From: Veillonella denticariosi JCM 15641
GTDB lineage: Bacteria; Bacillota; Negativicutes; Veillonellales; Veillonellaceae
DNA length: 64,000 nucleotides
Direction: 5' to 3'
NCBI RefSeq assembly: GCF_002959855.1
Contig: NZ_PPDB01000003.1
Location: 496,001 to 560,000, forward strand
The notes beneath the pieces are model-generated. The model was not told the origin of the DNA, did not search any database, and saw only the letters and a program-made list of their open reading frames with translations. The position numbers and the translations under genes were made by a program. The stretch's first letter is position 1. Every line of letters starts with the position of its first letter. Below are positions 28,762 through 38,236 of this stretch, one piece after another.

Positions 28762-29520
28762 ATGGCGACATTAACAGTTATAATTCTGGCGAAAAATGAA
28801 GAGCAGAATATCAGGGATTGCATTGCAACGGTAACGTTCGCTGATGAAGTATTGGTTATCGACGATTTCAGTTCCGATGCGACGCCTGATATAGCACGTT
28901 CTATGGGGGCCCGTGTGATACAGCACGCCATGAATGGTGACTGGGGCGGACAGCAGACCTTTGCTATTAAAGAGGCTAAGTCAAAATGGATTCTTTTTCT
29001 CGATGCTGATGAGCGCATTTCACCGGAACTGGGGCGAGAAATTATTGCCGCAGTAAAGCGGGATGAGCCAAAAGCATATTGGATACAACGTAGAAATCGC
29101 TTTCACCATAATGAGGCGACGCATGGTGTATTGCGTCCCGATTATGTATTGCGCTTGATGCCTGCTGAAGGAAGTTATGTCGAAGGATATGTACATCCGG
29201 CTATTATTACTCCTTATGAAGAAGCTAAATTGACGGGTCCCATGTATCATTACACCTATGATAACTGGCATCAATATTTCAATAAATTCAATAACTATAC
29301 AACGTTGGCTGCTGAAAAATATAGAGATGCCGGTAAGTCCTGTTCGTTCGTTAAGGATATACTTTTGCGTCCTCAGTGGGCATTTTTTAAGGTCTATGTG
29401 TTGGATAAGGGCTTTTTAGATGGAAAGCTGGGTTTCATTTTATCCGTAAATCATTATTTTTATACGATGATTAAATATGTAAAACTCTATTATTTGTTGA
29501 AGTCAAAGGGGAAGCTATAA
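28762..29520 (+). CDS. Family 2 glycosyltransferase, WaaE/KdtX-like
   Basis: The 252-aa protein shows the GT-A fold: ILAKNEEQNI at the start, IDDFSSDAT and the metal-binding LFLDADERI. The overall length and the later segments resemble WaaE/KdtX, the LPS core beta-glucosyltransferase family. The ATG at 28762 follows GAGGGAG and begins one base past the preceding stop. It acts probably in the cytoplasm on the lipid A-core. The sugar is not known. Confidence 0.85.
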   Translation: MATLTVIILAKNEEQNIRDCIATVTFADEVLVIDDFSSDATPDIARSMGARVIQHAMNGDWGGQQTFAIKEAKSKWILFLDADERISPELGREIIAAVKRDEPKAYWIQRRNRFHHNEATHGVLRPDYVLRLMPAEGSYVEGYVHPAIITPYEEAKLTGPMYHYTYDNWHQYFNKFNNYTTLAAEKYRDAGKSCSFVKDILLRPQWAFFKVYVLDKGFLDGKLGFILSVNHYFYTMIKYVKLYYLLKSKGKL

Positions 29521-29608
29521 TCAGTAGATGAAATTATAAATATGACGATAATTATATCTTTCATTTATATTCCTGGAGTTATATAATTCGTAAGAGAGGA
29601 TCACATCA

Positions 29609-30736
29609 ATGCGTGTCGCTATTTTGGAAAGCATCATTATGCCAGCCGGTCATGAGGTGGAATTTGATCGCATCATTATTAATGAATTGAAACGCCAAGG
29701 TCATGAGCCTGTATTGATGGTACCTGAGAATTTTAAATTTAAGGTCGATTACGGTGTAGATGTAATATATCTTGATGGCGGAGAGGTGGTTACCTATGCA
29801 GGGGCTGCCAAGTGGAAAAAGCCGTTTCTATCACTGCTTCGGGAAAAACGCCGTCGCGCCTGGTTCAGAGCGGCTGCGCGAAAATTAACGGACCATAATT
29901 GTGATGCCCTCATCATTCCTACGGCGACATATCGTTATGTGAAAGCTCTTTTAGATACATCCTTAAAAAATGCGGCGGTGCCGATACATCTTATTTTTCA
30001 TGGTATCGGTAAAGGTGAAAACAGGAGATTTCTCACACAGGCGGAACGGGCGGGTCGATATGAGAATATTTATTTAGATGTCATTACCTTGCGTGACGAT
30101 ATGCTGCGCTCCGATTTGCCGCGTGTGCGAGCTGTTGCACCGCCTGTATTTACGCCGTCCATAGAGGAAAGACAGGCTTTTACGATTCATCATCCGTTGC
30201 GATTGGGTTTTTTTGGGCAATTTAGAAAAGAGAAAAATATTATTCCGTTGCTGGATGCTTTTAAAGGTGCTACTTTTAAAGGGCCCGTGGAACTATTGGT
30301 GCAAGGGGCTACGGCAAAACCGGAGGATGGGGAGTTATTTGATTCCATTGCCCGCAGTTATGCCGATGTAGAAGGGCTGACCTTTCTGCATGCGAACTTG
30401 ATCGGTCCTGAATGGGACCGGGCGCTACTGGATGTCGATGCTATTTTGATGCCCTATGGTGCTGAGCGTTATCGTTATCATTGGAGTGCCATGTTGTTTA
30501 CGGCGATCGGATTCAATAAACCGGTTCTCGTGTCCCCTGAAATTAATCCCGAGGTGTTGCAACAGTATCGTGTCGGTGAAAGCATTGATGTTTCCGACGT
30601 TGATACAATTCGACGCGGATTAGAGCGCTTCGTTAATCAAATGATAGAAAATCCTTCCGTTTATCAGGAAGGATTACAACGGGCTAATGAAACATATAGC
30701 CATAGGCGTATGATACAATCAATGTTAGAGACATAA
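29609..30736 (+). CDS. Glycosyltransferase, GT4-like (surface glycan)
   Basis: The 375-aa protein looks like a GT-B fold glycosyltransferase: an N-terminal MRVAILESIIMPAGHEVEFDR, GFFGQFRKEKN before the second domain, and a C-terminal LMPYGAERYRYHWSAM, followed by PVLVSPEINPE. The E-x(7)-E signature of classical GT4 is not obvious, so assignment to GT4 is less sure. It lies in the glycan cluster between the WaaE-like gene and the DUF535 gene. Confidence 0.65.
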   Translation: MRVAILESIIMPAGHEVEFDRIIINELKRQGHEPVLMVPENFKFKVDYGVDVIYLDGGEVVTYAGAAKWKKPFLSLLREKRRRAWFRAAARKLTDHNCDALIIPTATYRYVKALLDTSLKNAAVPIHLIFHGIGKGENRRFLTQAERAGRYENIYLDVITLRDDMLRSDLPRVRAVAPPVFTPSIEERQAFTIHHPLRLGFFGQFRKEKNIIPLLDAFKGATFKGPVELLVQGATAKPEDGELFDSIARSYADVEGLTFLHANLIGPEWDRALLDVDAILMPYGAERYRYHWSAMLFTAIGFNKPVLVSPEINPEVLQQYRVGESIDVSDVDTIRRGLERFVNQMIENPSVYQEGLQRANETYSHRRMIQSMLET

Positions 30737-30989
30737 ATTTAACGAATATATCGGTATATAATATATCCGCATTTATTATGAATACATCGTTATTTATTAT
30801 AGATGATATCATCATAGATAATAAATAGTTATAGATGAGATAGTATTGTAGATAAATTATTAATCATATCAGTAAATAGGAAAATAAATAGAAAAATCTG
30901 TATCTTAAGAAAGCTATACGTACTATATCTTATACGATGCTATATTTGAGATACATGCATATAGTATAAAGTAATCGTAAGGAGCGTGT
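30737..30989. other. AT-rich intergenic region
   Basis: No gene is seen. The stretch holds repeated TATA-rich words and a poor inverted repeat around 30790-30825. It separates the glycosyltransferase from the DUF535 gene and may hold a promoter. Confidence 0.35.
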
Positions 30990-31931
30990 ATGTTTCAATA
31001 TATTAAAGGTCAATGGAGTAATGGCCGTGCTATTTACGGAAAAAAGAGCTGGCGTGAAACGCGTCGCGTAATCCTCCATTTTTTGCGTACTGTTTTTCAT
31101 AAGCGGGAAATCATGGAGTATAAAGACTTCTTTCAAAATTATAAGCCTGACGCTCATATCCTGGATAAACAGGAAGGTCTTTATGAGCTGATGAGCCGTA
31201 TCTTTTTATTTAAAGAGTCCACCTTGCGCGAGCGAATTGATGCGGTGAAGAACCATTTTACAGCGTTGGAAAGCGTTTTCACGCCGGAAACGATTGCCAT
31301 GTTATACAGTCCGGATGACGCAAAGCCGGAAGCGTTGAAACAGGGAATCCTATTGTGGCAAGATGAATCGTTACATATGACGGCTCATCTTAATTTTATG
31401 ACAGGGCAGCGTAAAGAGGGCTTATTTACGATTCTATTGAAGCTCGGTGATGAAGGTGTTTATCATGCGAATATTCGTCTGGGGAAAGGCTTAAATGGAG
31501 AGCCGGCTCTATGGATCGGGACCGTTCAGGGCTATAAAGACGGTTTAGAGAATGCCAAGCATATTACGAAAAAAATGTTTGGGTACAGACCGAAAAATTT
31601 TATTATCTTTTTGGTTCGGGAATTGGCGAAATATTGTAAGGTTGAATCCATGTATGCCGTGTCGGATGAAGGTTTTTATGCTAACACGCATATGGTTCGC
31701 GGTCATAAAGCGAAGGTCGCTGAACTTGATCCGTTATGGGAGGATATCGGCGGCGTTATAACCGAGGATTCACGCTTTTATAAGATCCCTTTAGAGGAAT
31801 ATCGTAAGCCCATTGAAGAGATCAAATCACAAAAACGCAGTCAATATAGAAAGCGTTACGGATTATTGGATTCATATGAGGTTCAAATCAGGGATAATTT
31901 GAAACCGTATTTATTAAATAATAACCAGTAG
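30990..31931 (+). CDS. DUF535 (VirK/YbjX-like) protein
   Basis: The 313-aa protein matches the DUF535 family: LFKESTLRERIDAVKNHF, the segments ILLWQDESLHMTAHLNFMTG and LWIGTVQGYKDG, and the ending KRYGLLDSYE. The family includes VirK and YbjX of enteric bacteria, linked to membrane integrity or resistance to antimicrobial peptides. Its presence in a glycan cluster suggests a surface role. The ATG follows AAGGAG. Confidence 0.82.
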   Translation: MFQYIKGQWSNGRAIYGKKSWRETRRVILHFLRTVFHKREIMEYKDFFQNYKPDAHILDKQEGLYELMSRIFLFKESTLRERIDAVKNHFTALESVFTPETIAMLYSPDDAKPEALKQGILLWQDESLHMTAHLNFMTGQRKEGLFTILLKLGDEGVYHANIRLGKGLNGEPALWIGTVQGYKDGLENAKHITKKMFGYRPKNFIIFLVRELAKYCKVESMYAVSDEGFYANTHMVRGHKAKVAELDPLWEDIGGVITEDSRFYKIPLEEYRKPIEEIKSQKRSQYRKRYGLLDSYEVQIRDNLKPYLLNNNQ

Positions 31932-32025
31932 GTTTCAATCAGTAATTAGCGTGAGTATACAATTTGTGTACAGAGAGTTGAGTTGTTATATTTAAGCATA
32001 GGAAATGATTAAATAGGGGAATTAT

Positions 32026-33198
32026 ATGCGTATATTATTAGCAAACTTGACGAAAATGGTAGGAGATACGGGCGGATTAGCAAAGGTGACGGCGGCTTTT
32101 GCCAATGAAATGCATCATCGCGGTCACGAAGTAAGCCTTGTCTATAGTGATGTTAAGAAGGGGCAGTTTTACTATCCTATCGATATGGCGGTGAGGACCT
32201 ATGATTTATGTCATTATGAGGGTCAGTCTATAAAGATCCCTCTGTGGTATAAGCTGAAGCGCGAGCTACTACGTTCAGTCGATACTCGTAAGGCTCGTGG
32301 CGTAAATAATGAGTTTACATCAAATTATTTACTGGATAATTTACGGTCCGTATTGGAACGGACGAAGCCGGATGTGATTGTATCGTTTCAACCGGCCGCC
32401 GCTAAGGCTTTATTGCTCGATTTAGGTGTCACGACTCCTGTTATTACGATGAGTCATGGGGATCCGGAGGATTACTTTCACATTTATCCGATAGAGGAGA
32501 TATCCGCTGTTGAAAAAAGCACGATAAATCAAGTGCTATTGCCGTCCTTTGGGGATCATATTAAAAATCATATACCGGATGCGCGTATCGTCGTCATCGG
32601 TAATGCGATTCCACAATATGATGAACAGGCGGATTTAAGGGCTGACAAGAATAGATATAAGATTCTGTTTGTTGCACGGTTAGATAAAAATCATAAACGT
32701 CCTCATCTGCTGCTGGAGGCATTTGCTCCATTAGCAAAACGGTATCCCGATTGGGATGTGGAAATTTGGGGGCAGGAAGATCGCAAAATTTATAAAAAAG
32801 AACTGGATCGTATCGTAGTTAGAGAAGGTCTGCAGGAACGCATCCGCTTTATGGGAACTACGAAGGATATACCGAGTGTTCTTACGCAAGGCGATTTATT
32901 TGTGTTTCCCAGCGCATACGAAGGGTTCGGTTTATCGTTGGGGGAAGCCATGAGCATGGGACTACCTGCGATAGGGTATAAGAGCTGCTCCGCGGTGAAT
33001 GAACTCATTGTAGATGGCGTGAACGGGATACTTTGCGATGACGGTGTTGCACCGCTGACAATGGCTTTGAATCGATTGATGGGAGATCGAGAGCTGCGAA
33101 TCTGGATGGGTATGCAGGCGAGGGAATCAATGAAACAATATGCACCGGAACTCATTTGGGATCAATGGGAGTCATTGTTATTAAATGTAGGGAAATAA
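32026..33198 (+). CDS. Family 4 glycosyltransferase (WaaG-like)
   Basis: The 390-aa GT-B protein starts MRILLANLTKMVGDTGGLAK and contains ILFVARLDKNHKRPHLLLEAF and the GT4 signature EGFGLSLGEAMSMGLPAIGYKSC with the conserved EGFG..(x)..E. It resembles lipopolysaccharide core or O-chain glucosyltransferases. A weak ribosome binding site precedes it. It is followed by a GT9 gene. Confidence 0.85.
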   Translation: MRILLANLTKMVGDTGGLAKVTAAFANEMHHRGHEVSLVYSDVKKGQFYYPIDMAVRTYDLCHYEGQSIKIPLWYKLKRELLRSVDTRKARGVNNEFTSNYLLDNLRSVLERTKPDVIVSFQPAAAKALLLDLGVTTPVITMSHGDPEDYFHIYPIEEISAVEKSTINQVLLPSFGDHIKNHIPDARIVVIGNAIPQYDEQADLRADKNRYKILFVARLDKNHKRPHLLLEAFAPLAKRYPDWDVEIWGQEDRKIYKKELDRIVVREGLQERIRFMGTTKDIPSVLTQGDLFVFPSAYEGFGLSLGEAMSMGLPAIGYKSCSAVNELIVDGVNGILCDDGVAPLTMALNRLMGDRELRIWMGMQARESMKQYAPELIWDQWESLLLNVGK

Positions 33199-33223
33199 TA
33201 AAAGACTTTTCGGGAGATAAGCC

Positions 33224-34249
33224 ATGACAGATAGAAAAAAAATATTTATCACTACCGGCGGTGGTGTAGGGGATTTGATCATGTTTACGCCCGCATTGCG
33301 GCGTATAAAGGAATTACATCCGAATTATGAATTGACGATTCTGACGAAACAACAGACGGTAGATGTGATTAATCGAATACCCTGGATCGATCATGTTATC
33401 GGCGTTAGACGTGGTATCTTTTTGTCGCGATTTCGCGCATTGGAAGATTTATATGGGCAGGATGTGGCTGTTTTTACCGACTGGCAACCGCACCTTTTAC
33501 CCTTTGCATATATTTTCGGGATTTCTGAACGGATAGGGAAATCGAGACTCAGTAATCCAATCAGCCGATTATTGACGCAAACATTGACACATGATGTGAT
33601 GCGCGAGACGAGATATGCGGCGGAAACGAATGCACTGCTGTTTGCGGAAGCGTTGCATATTGAGATTCCGGGTGATATGACACATCCTGATGTTTCCATG
33701 CCGACCGACGAAGAAAAACAGGCTATATATGACAGGTGTAAGCAGTTTGGTGTAGATTTACATCATCCCTTTATACTTTTGACACCGTACAGCAGTCGAT
33801 ATGAACGGGATTGGCCGGTCGATTATATCTATGAATTCATTGAATTGGTAAAAGCGAAATACAATATGCCTGTCATTGTAGCGGGTATAACAAAAGAAAA
33901 TAATGATAGATTGCAGGATGTACCATATAATGTGATAAATCGGACGAGCTTTGCGGAGTTAGTCGCGCTCATAGGATATTCGACTTGTCATATAAGTGTA
34001 GATAGCGGTCCTATGCATGTATCGGCCGCATTGGGGCAGACGGTGATTCCTTTATTTAACAAGGATTTACCGTCTCGTTGGGCCCCTAAACATCATTGTT
34101 ATCCTATTTATTTAGGCGATGATTCTTACAAGGTATATGGAGAGCCGATGCCGTTGGTCAATCAGGAAGACTGGTCGGATATAAGAAATATTACACCTTA
34201 TATGGTGTACAATGTATTGGAATATTTAGAAAATAGGAATAGTGTATAA
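33224..34249 (+). CDS. Family 9 glycosyltransferase (heptosyltransferase-like)
   Basis: The 341-aa protein starts with IFITTGGGVGDLIMFTPALRR, the typical GT9 heptosyltransferase N-terminus, and has TPYSSRYERDWPVDY and the C-terminal SVDSGPMHVSAALG signature. It probably transfers heptose to the inner core of lipopolysaccharide in the cytoplasm. It lies 25 bp after the preceding gene. Confidence 0.88.
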   Translation: MTDRKKIFITTGGGVGDLIMFTPALRRIKELHPNYELTILTKQQTVDVINRIPWIDHVIGVRRGIFLSRFRALEDLYGQDVAVFTDWQPHLLPFAYIFGISERIGKSRLSNPISRLLTQTLTHDVMRETRYAAETNALLFAEALHIEIPGDMTHPDVSMPTDEEKQAIYDRCKQFGVDLHHPFILLTPYSSRYERDWPVDYIYEFIELVKAKYNMPVIVAGITKENNDRLQDVPYNVINRTSFAELVALIGYSTCHISVDSGPMHVSAALGQTVIPLFNKDLPSRWAPKHHCYPIYLGDDSYKVYGEPMPLVNQEDWSDIRNITPYMVYNVLEYLENRNSV

Positions 34250-34305
34250 TTAATTAGAAGACTTATTGGGGGAGACATTAAAGATATAAGTCATGTGGGG
34301 TTAAT

Positions 34306-35646
34306 ATGGGGAGTCAAACATTGAATATAGAACGGTTAGATAATATACAGTCGTCATGTCTACTGCTATTCACGATTTTTTTGATGGTCAGCAGTTTTAA
34401 TGCAGGCTATAGTATTTCGCTGGCGATTTTGATAATCTTTGAACTATATCGGTATTTTAATATAAAAAATAAGCAGCCCATGATTATAAGGTCTATGATG
34501 CCGCCGAAAGTGATTTTAAAATTATTCGGATTATTTTTTTGTGCTCTCTTGATATCTGCGGTATATCACGGGGGAAGCACGATTCATAGCACATGGAAAT
34601 ATATATATTGGGCTTTTCCTTTTATTCCGTTATTTTATAGTTATGTAAAAGATAAAGCCGAGTTGGCATTTTTCATGGGATCCAGCATTGCTTTATTGAT
34701 ATTATCCGCTAAAGGTTGGTTGCAGATTATAGACGTCTTAGTGGGGATTCAAAAGGAACAGTGGCGTGTGACGAGTATGTTTGTGGGACCTAATGATTAC
34801 GGACAGATTGTTGAGCAAATCTTACCTGTCATTATCTTGGGATGTCTATGGTTGTTTTATAAATGGAAAACATCTCATGAGAAGATATACTTGTATTCAC
34901 TTATCCTTCAAACGATAACACTTTTAGTTTCGGTGATACCCTTTATAGGCTCTTTTTCTCGAGGGGCGATGTCGGGATTTGTCGGCGGCGGATTATTTGT
35001 AATTATATTGTATAGTGTTATTTCGATAAAACGATATATAAGATATATATTTGTAATTATGTTGAGTATCTTGACCGTTGTGGGGGGCTTTTTTGCTTTT
35101 AATAAAGTCGTTGATTCTAACATGAGATCCATATTGCCGTCCAATACGGTACAAGCATCCCTAGTTATAGAGTTACCTAAAGAAAACGTGATGCAGCGGT
35201 TTGATAAGGAAACGGAGTTTTCCAGAGAGTATGATGGAGAGAGGCTGCTGATGTGGCAATCCTCTTATAATATGTGGAAGGATTACCCTTTTTTAGGTGT
35301 TGGATTCGATCAATGGCAGAAACAATACGAAGAAACGTATTGTTTTGAGGAGGCGAAAGAACGAAATATACCTATGCCTCATAATAATACGGTATATTTT
35401 TTCTCAACAACAGGATTAATCGGAGGTATTGCGTATATCATATTTTCAATAGGCATACTATTATATTTTGTAAAGCAAATGTATAAAAATCCTCAAAATA
35501 TTTTATTGCCTATTATGATTTGGATGTGGAGCGCGATTATGATTCACGGACAAGTCGATTCCGGCATTACAAATAAGTTCGTTATGCATATATTATGTGG
35601 AACTATGGGGCTCGTATGTGGCAGCATAAAGAGAAGCGAATCATAA
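34306..35646 (+). CDS. O-antigen ligase (WaaL-like) membrane protein
   Basis: The 446-aa protein has about ten hydrophobic segments and the Wzy_C/WaaL loop containing GVGFDQWQKQYEETY and PHNNTVYFFSTTGLIGG, which includes the conserved H-N region. It would attach the polymer to lipid A-core on the outer face of the inner membrane. The DNA is AT-rich compared with the genes upstream. The 3' end overlaps the next gene by 31 bp. WaaL and Wzy-type polymerases share this fold, so an alternative role as polymerase is possible. Confidence 0.7.
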   Translation: MGSQTLNIERLDNIQSSCLLLFTIFLMVSSFNAGYSISLAILIIFELYRYFNIKNKQPMIIRSMMPPKVILKLFGLFFCALLISAVYHGGSTIHSTWKYIYWAFPFIPLFYSYVKDKAELAFFMGSSIALLILSAKGWLQIIDVLVGIQKEQWRVTSMFVGPNDYGQIVEQILPVIILGCLWLFYKWKTSHEKIYLYSLILQTITLLVSVIPFIGSFSRGAMSGFVGGGLFVIILYSVISIKRYIRYIFVIMLSILTVVGGFFAFNKVVDSNMRSILPSNTVQASLVIELPKENVMQRFDKETEFSREYDGERLLMWQSSYNMWKDYPFLGVGFDQWQKQYEETYCFEEAKERNIPMPHNNTVYFFSTTGLIGGIAYIIFSIGILLYFVKQMYKNPQNILLPIMIWMWSAIMIHGQVDSGITNKFVMHILCGTMGLVCGSIKRSES

Positions 35647-36869
35647 AACAGTTTGACAGCAGTTTTTCTTATCTTTCTTTTTTTGGGGGTAGGCGACTGC
35701 TGATTCTTGTACCTCATCAGGATGATGAGATTAATACGGCGGGTAGTACCATAATCGGTGCAGTAGCAGAAGGCCTGGATGTACATATTGCATATATGAC
35801 GAATGGTGATTGGGATTATGCTGTTCCGTTGCGTAATAATGAAGCTATACAAGCTGCTTTGTATATGGGGATATCAAAAGAGAATATCCACTTTTTAGAT
35901 TATCCGGACTGTGGCTCTGATGAGATGTCAGTCTATGAACATCAAGATTCGGTATTTATTTACAGAGACCGTCAGATATCGTGGAATACATTGTTACAGG
36001 ATATACGTAATTTAATAGAAATGATTCGTCCTGACGCTATTATTTGTACAGGCTTTGATTCGCATCGTGATCATCGGCAATGTGAAAGCTGTGTATTATC
36101 TGTCATGGAAAGCTTATGGTCTAAAGGCTCTACTACTCGATTATATACGGCATTTGCCTATGGCACGGCATATGAATCAATCGAAGATTGGTGGGCACCG
36201 CATTGGTATTCCACAAAAATGAATCCTTTTGCCCATCCTGAGTATCTGACAACACCTAGCGAAAATCTTCAATGGGATAAACGGATTCGTATTCCCGTAC
36301 CGTTGTCTTGTAGACATAAACGATTAGTTAAGAATCCATTGTATCTTGGATTAGGTTGTCATATATCACAAGCGGCTTATCGGCGTAGTACACGTCTTAT
36401 TAACAGTGATCAGGTGTATTGGCTTAGAGGACCTGAGAGAAATTTACAATATAAAAATGAATATTTACAAATCATGATTGATAATCATTTTGCCTATGAT
36501 TGGTATATTTATGGAGGAGAATTAAATCCGGTAGTTTCTGTATATTATGGTTATGAAACTGGAGGGTGTGAGTTATCATCTATAGATGATAAAATTATAT
36601 GGTATTGTAATGGAGATATTATAGAAAACGGTTCTTATTATTCTATACATACATATATGTTGAATCATAATTTGACGACGGTTTGTGTACGTTGTGTATT
36701 GGCTAATAATCCGGCTGTATTCTGTGAAAGTTATATACATAAAAAATCATACTTTTACTGGATACGATTTGTATATGATTACATAATAAATAAAATTAAA
36801 TATTCGCTAGATCATCATTATCGTAAACGTGCATACAAAGAAATTCGAAAATTGATGCGTAACAAATAA
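35616..36869 (+). CDS. PIG-L family deacetylase-like protein
   Basis: The 417-aa protein has the PIG-L/LmbE plan in its first half: LLILVPHQDDEINTAGSTI, with the HxDDE zinc motif, and later FDSHRDHRQCESCVL, the second His motif. The last about 170 residues are an unknown extension. The family removes N-acetyl groups from amino sugars or related compounds. In this cluster it probably modifies a surface sugar. The start at 35616 has GGGG 5 nt upstream. The gene is AT-rich and overlaps the ligase. Confidence 0.78.
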   Translation: MWQHKEKRIIKQFDSSFSYLSFFGGRRLLILVPHQDDEINTAGSTIIGAVAEGLDVHIAYMTNGDWDYAVPLRNNEAIQAALYMGISKENIHFLDYPDCGSDEMSVYEHQDSVFIYRDRQISWNTLLQDIRNLIEMIRPDAIICTGFDSHRDHRQCESCVLSVMESLWSKGSTTRLYTAFAYGTAYESIEDWWAPHWYSTKMNPFAHPEYLTTPSENLQWDKRIRIPVPLSCRHKRLVKNPLYLGLGCHISQAAYRRSTRLINSDQVYWLRGPERNLQYKNEYLQIMIDNHFAYDWYIYGGELNPVVSVYYGYETGGCELSSIDDKIIWYCNGDIIENGSYYSIHTYMLNHNLTTVCVRCVLANNPAVFCESYIHKKSYFYWIRFVYDYIINKIKYSLDHHYRKRAYKEIRKLMRNK

Positions 36870-36889
36870 ATCATATTATGGAGGGAGAT

Positions 36890-38053
36890 ATGAATGTTGT
36901 TTTATTGATTAAAGATTTTGCAATAGGGAAGAAATTTGATAAATCGGGAATGCCGAATCAAAGTGGTGGAGAACGACATGGATTAAATCACGCCAAGGAA
37001 TTAATTCGTCTGGGGCACCATGTAACGATTATGGCAAAGAAAAAATATTGGTTTACTAAATTTAGAGAATTGTATGATGGATGTATTGATTTAGTCCGAT
37101 TGCATGGCTCTATACGATGGTTTGAAATCTTAATGTGTTTGGTTACGACCCATCGCAATATAGATGCTTTTTATATCATTGGGACCCCGAAGTTTTCCGT
37201 TTGGGCTATTGCATATGCAAAATTAACAGGGAAACCGGTTACATTAGCATTGACGGGTAAGGCGGAATTATTTCGAAAGGATACATCTTTCAGAAATAGA
37301 CTGTTTTCATCATGTGATCAATATATTGCGACGACGCATGAGATTTATGATGGATTTATATCATTAGGGCATATTGATAGGAGAAAAATTTCTATTATTC
37401 CTCATGGTATTGATGTGCATCGCTATCAATATGTGAAATCTGTGGAACGGGAAGTAGCTAAATGTAATGTTCACCTTGATTCCAGTGAACCCGTTTTATT
37501 GTTTTGTGCACGCGTAGCCAAGAATAAAGGAATTTTGGTTGCTTTGGATGTCTGGAAAAAATTACATATAAAATATCCTAAAGCTACTTTTTATATTGTT
37601 GGTGGTGGAGAAAATTATTTGTTGGATCAAGCGCGACAGGTAAGTTTAGAATGTGATAATTCAATTATCGTAACCGGTGAAGTCGATTACGTAGAATATT
37701 ATCATCGTTTAGCTGACGTGTATATATTCCCATCTGAACATGAAGGATTGCCTACCTCTTTATTGGAGGTTATGAGTAGCGGTTTACCGACTGTATGCTC
37801 TGATATTGGTGGTTGTAATGATTTAATTATTAATGATCGTACAGGATATCGGGTCTCTACAACAGATGTGGATTCCTATGTCAAATATATTTCTAAGTTA
37901 TTTGATAATTCCTTATTGAGATATGAGTTAGGTCGTAGAGCTTCAGAATATGTTAAGACATATTGTTCCTACGATGTAGTATCTAAGGAAATGGAGTTGA
38001 CCGTAACAAATCAGAGAAAAGTACCCATTGATATGTTAAAAGTGAAACCTTAA
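36890..38053 (+). CDS. Family 4 glycosyltransferase
   Basis: The 387-aa GT-B protein has NQSGGERHGLNHAKELIRL at the start, FCARVAKNKGILVALDVW and the GT4 signature PSEHEGLPTSLLEVMSSGLP. It is AT-rich, like the two genes before it, and all three may have been acquired together. The ATG at 36890 follows GGAGG at good spacing. The sugar is unknown. Confidence 0.85.
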   Translation: MNVVLLIKDFAIGKKFDKSGMPNQSGGERHGLNHAKELIRLGHHVTIMAKKKYWFTKFRELYDGCIDLVRLHGSIRWFEILMCLVTTHRNIDAFYIIGTPKFSVWAIAYAKLTGKPVTLALTGKAELFRKDTSFRNRLFSSCDQYIATTHEIYDGFISLGHIDRRKISIIPHGIDVHRYQYVKSVEREVAKCNVHLDSSEPVLLFCARVAKNKGILVALDVWKKLHIKYPKATFYIVGGGENYLLDQARQVSLECDNSIIVTGEVDYVEYYHRLADVYIFPSEHEGLPTSLLEVMSSGLPTVCSDIGGCNDLIINDRTGYRVSTTDVDSYVKYISKLFDNSLLRYELGRRASEYVKTYCSYDVVSKEMELTVTNQRKVPIDMLKVKP

Positions 38054-38081
38054 AAATAATATTGATTTAGATTTGATAAGT

Positions 38082-38220
38082 GTTGATAAAATCAACATTC
38101 TTCATGGTTTTATGCCGCTAAATATGGTACAATGTGGATAATTGTTAGTATATTCTGGTTTTATAGAGAGAAGGTTGTTTTCTTACTGAGTGTTAGTGGA
38201 GAAAACAGCCTTTTATTATT
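38082..38220 (+). promoter_or_regulatory. Promoter and leader hairpin (possible attenuator) before the WbaP-like gene
   Basis: GTTGAT-aaa-ATCAAC (38082-38096) is a perfect short inverted repeat upstream of a -10-like TACAAT (38128-38133). A 12-bp stem follows in the leader: AAGGTTGTTTTC (38171-38182) with GAAAACAGCCTT (38201-38212), then TTATTATTAT. So an intrinsic terminator sits between promoter and gene, which suggests control by antitermination. Its loop TTACTGAGTGTTAGTGGA recalls the quasi-palindrome core weakly. Confidence 0.55.
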
Positions 38221-38236
38221 ATCTGAGGTTTTATAA

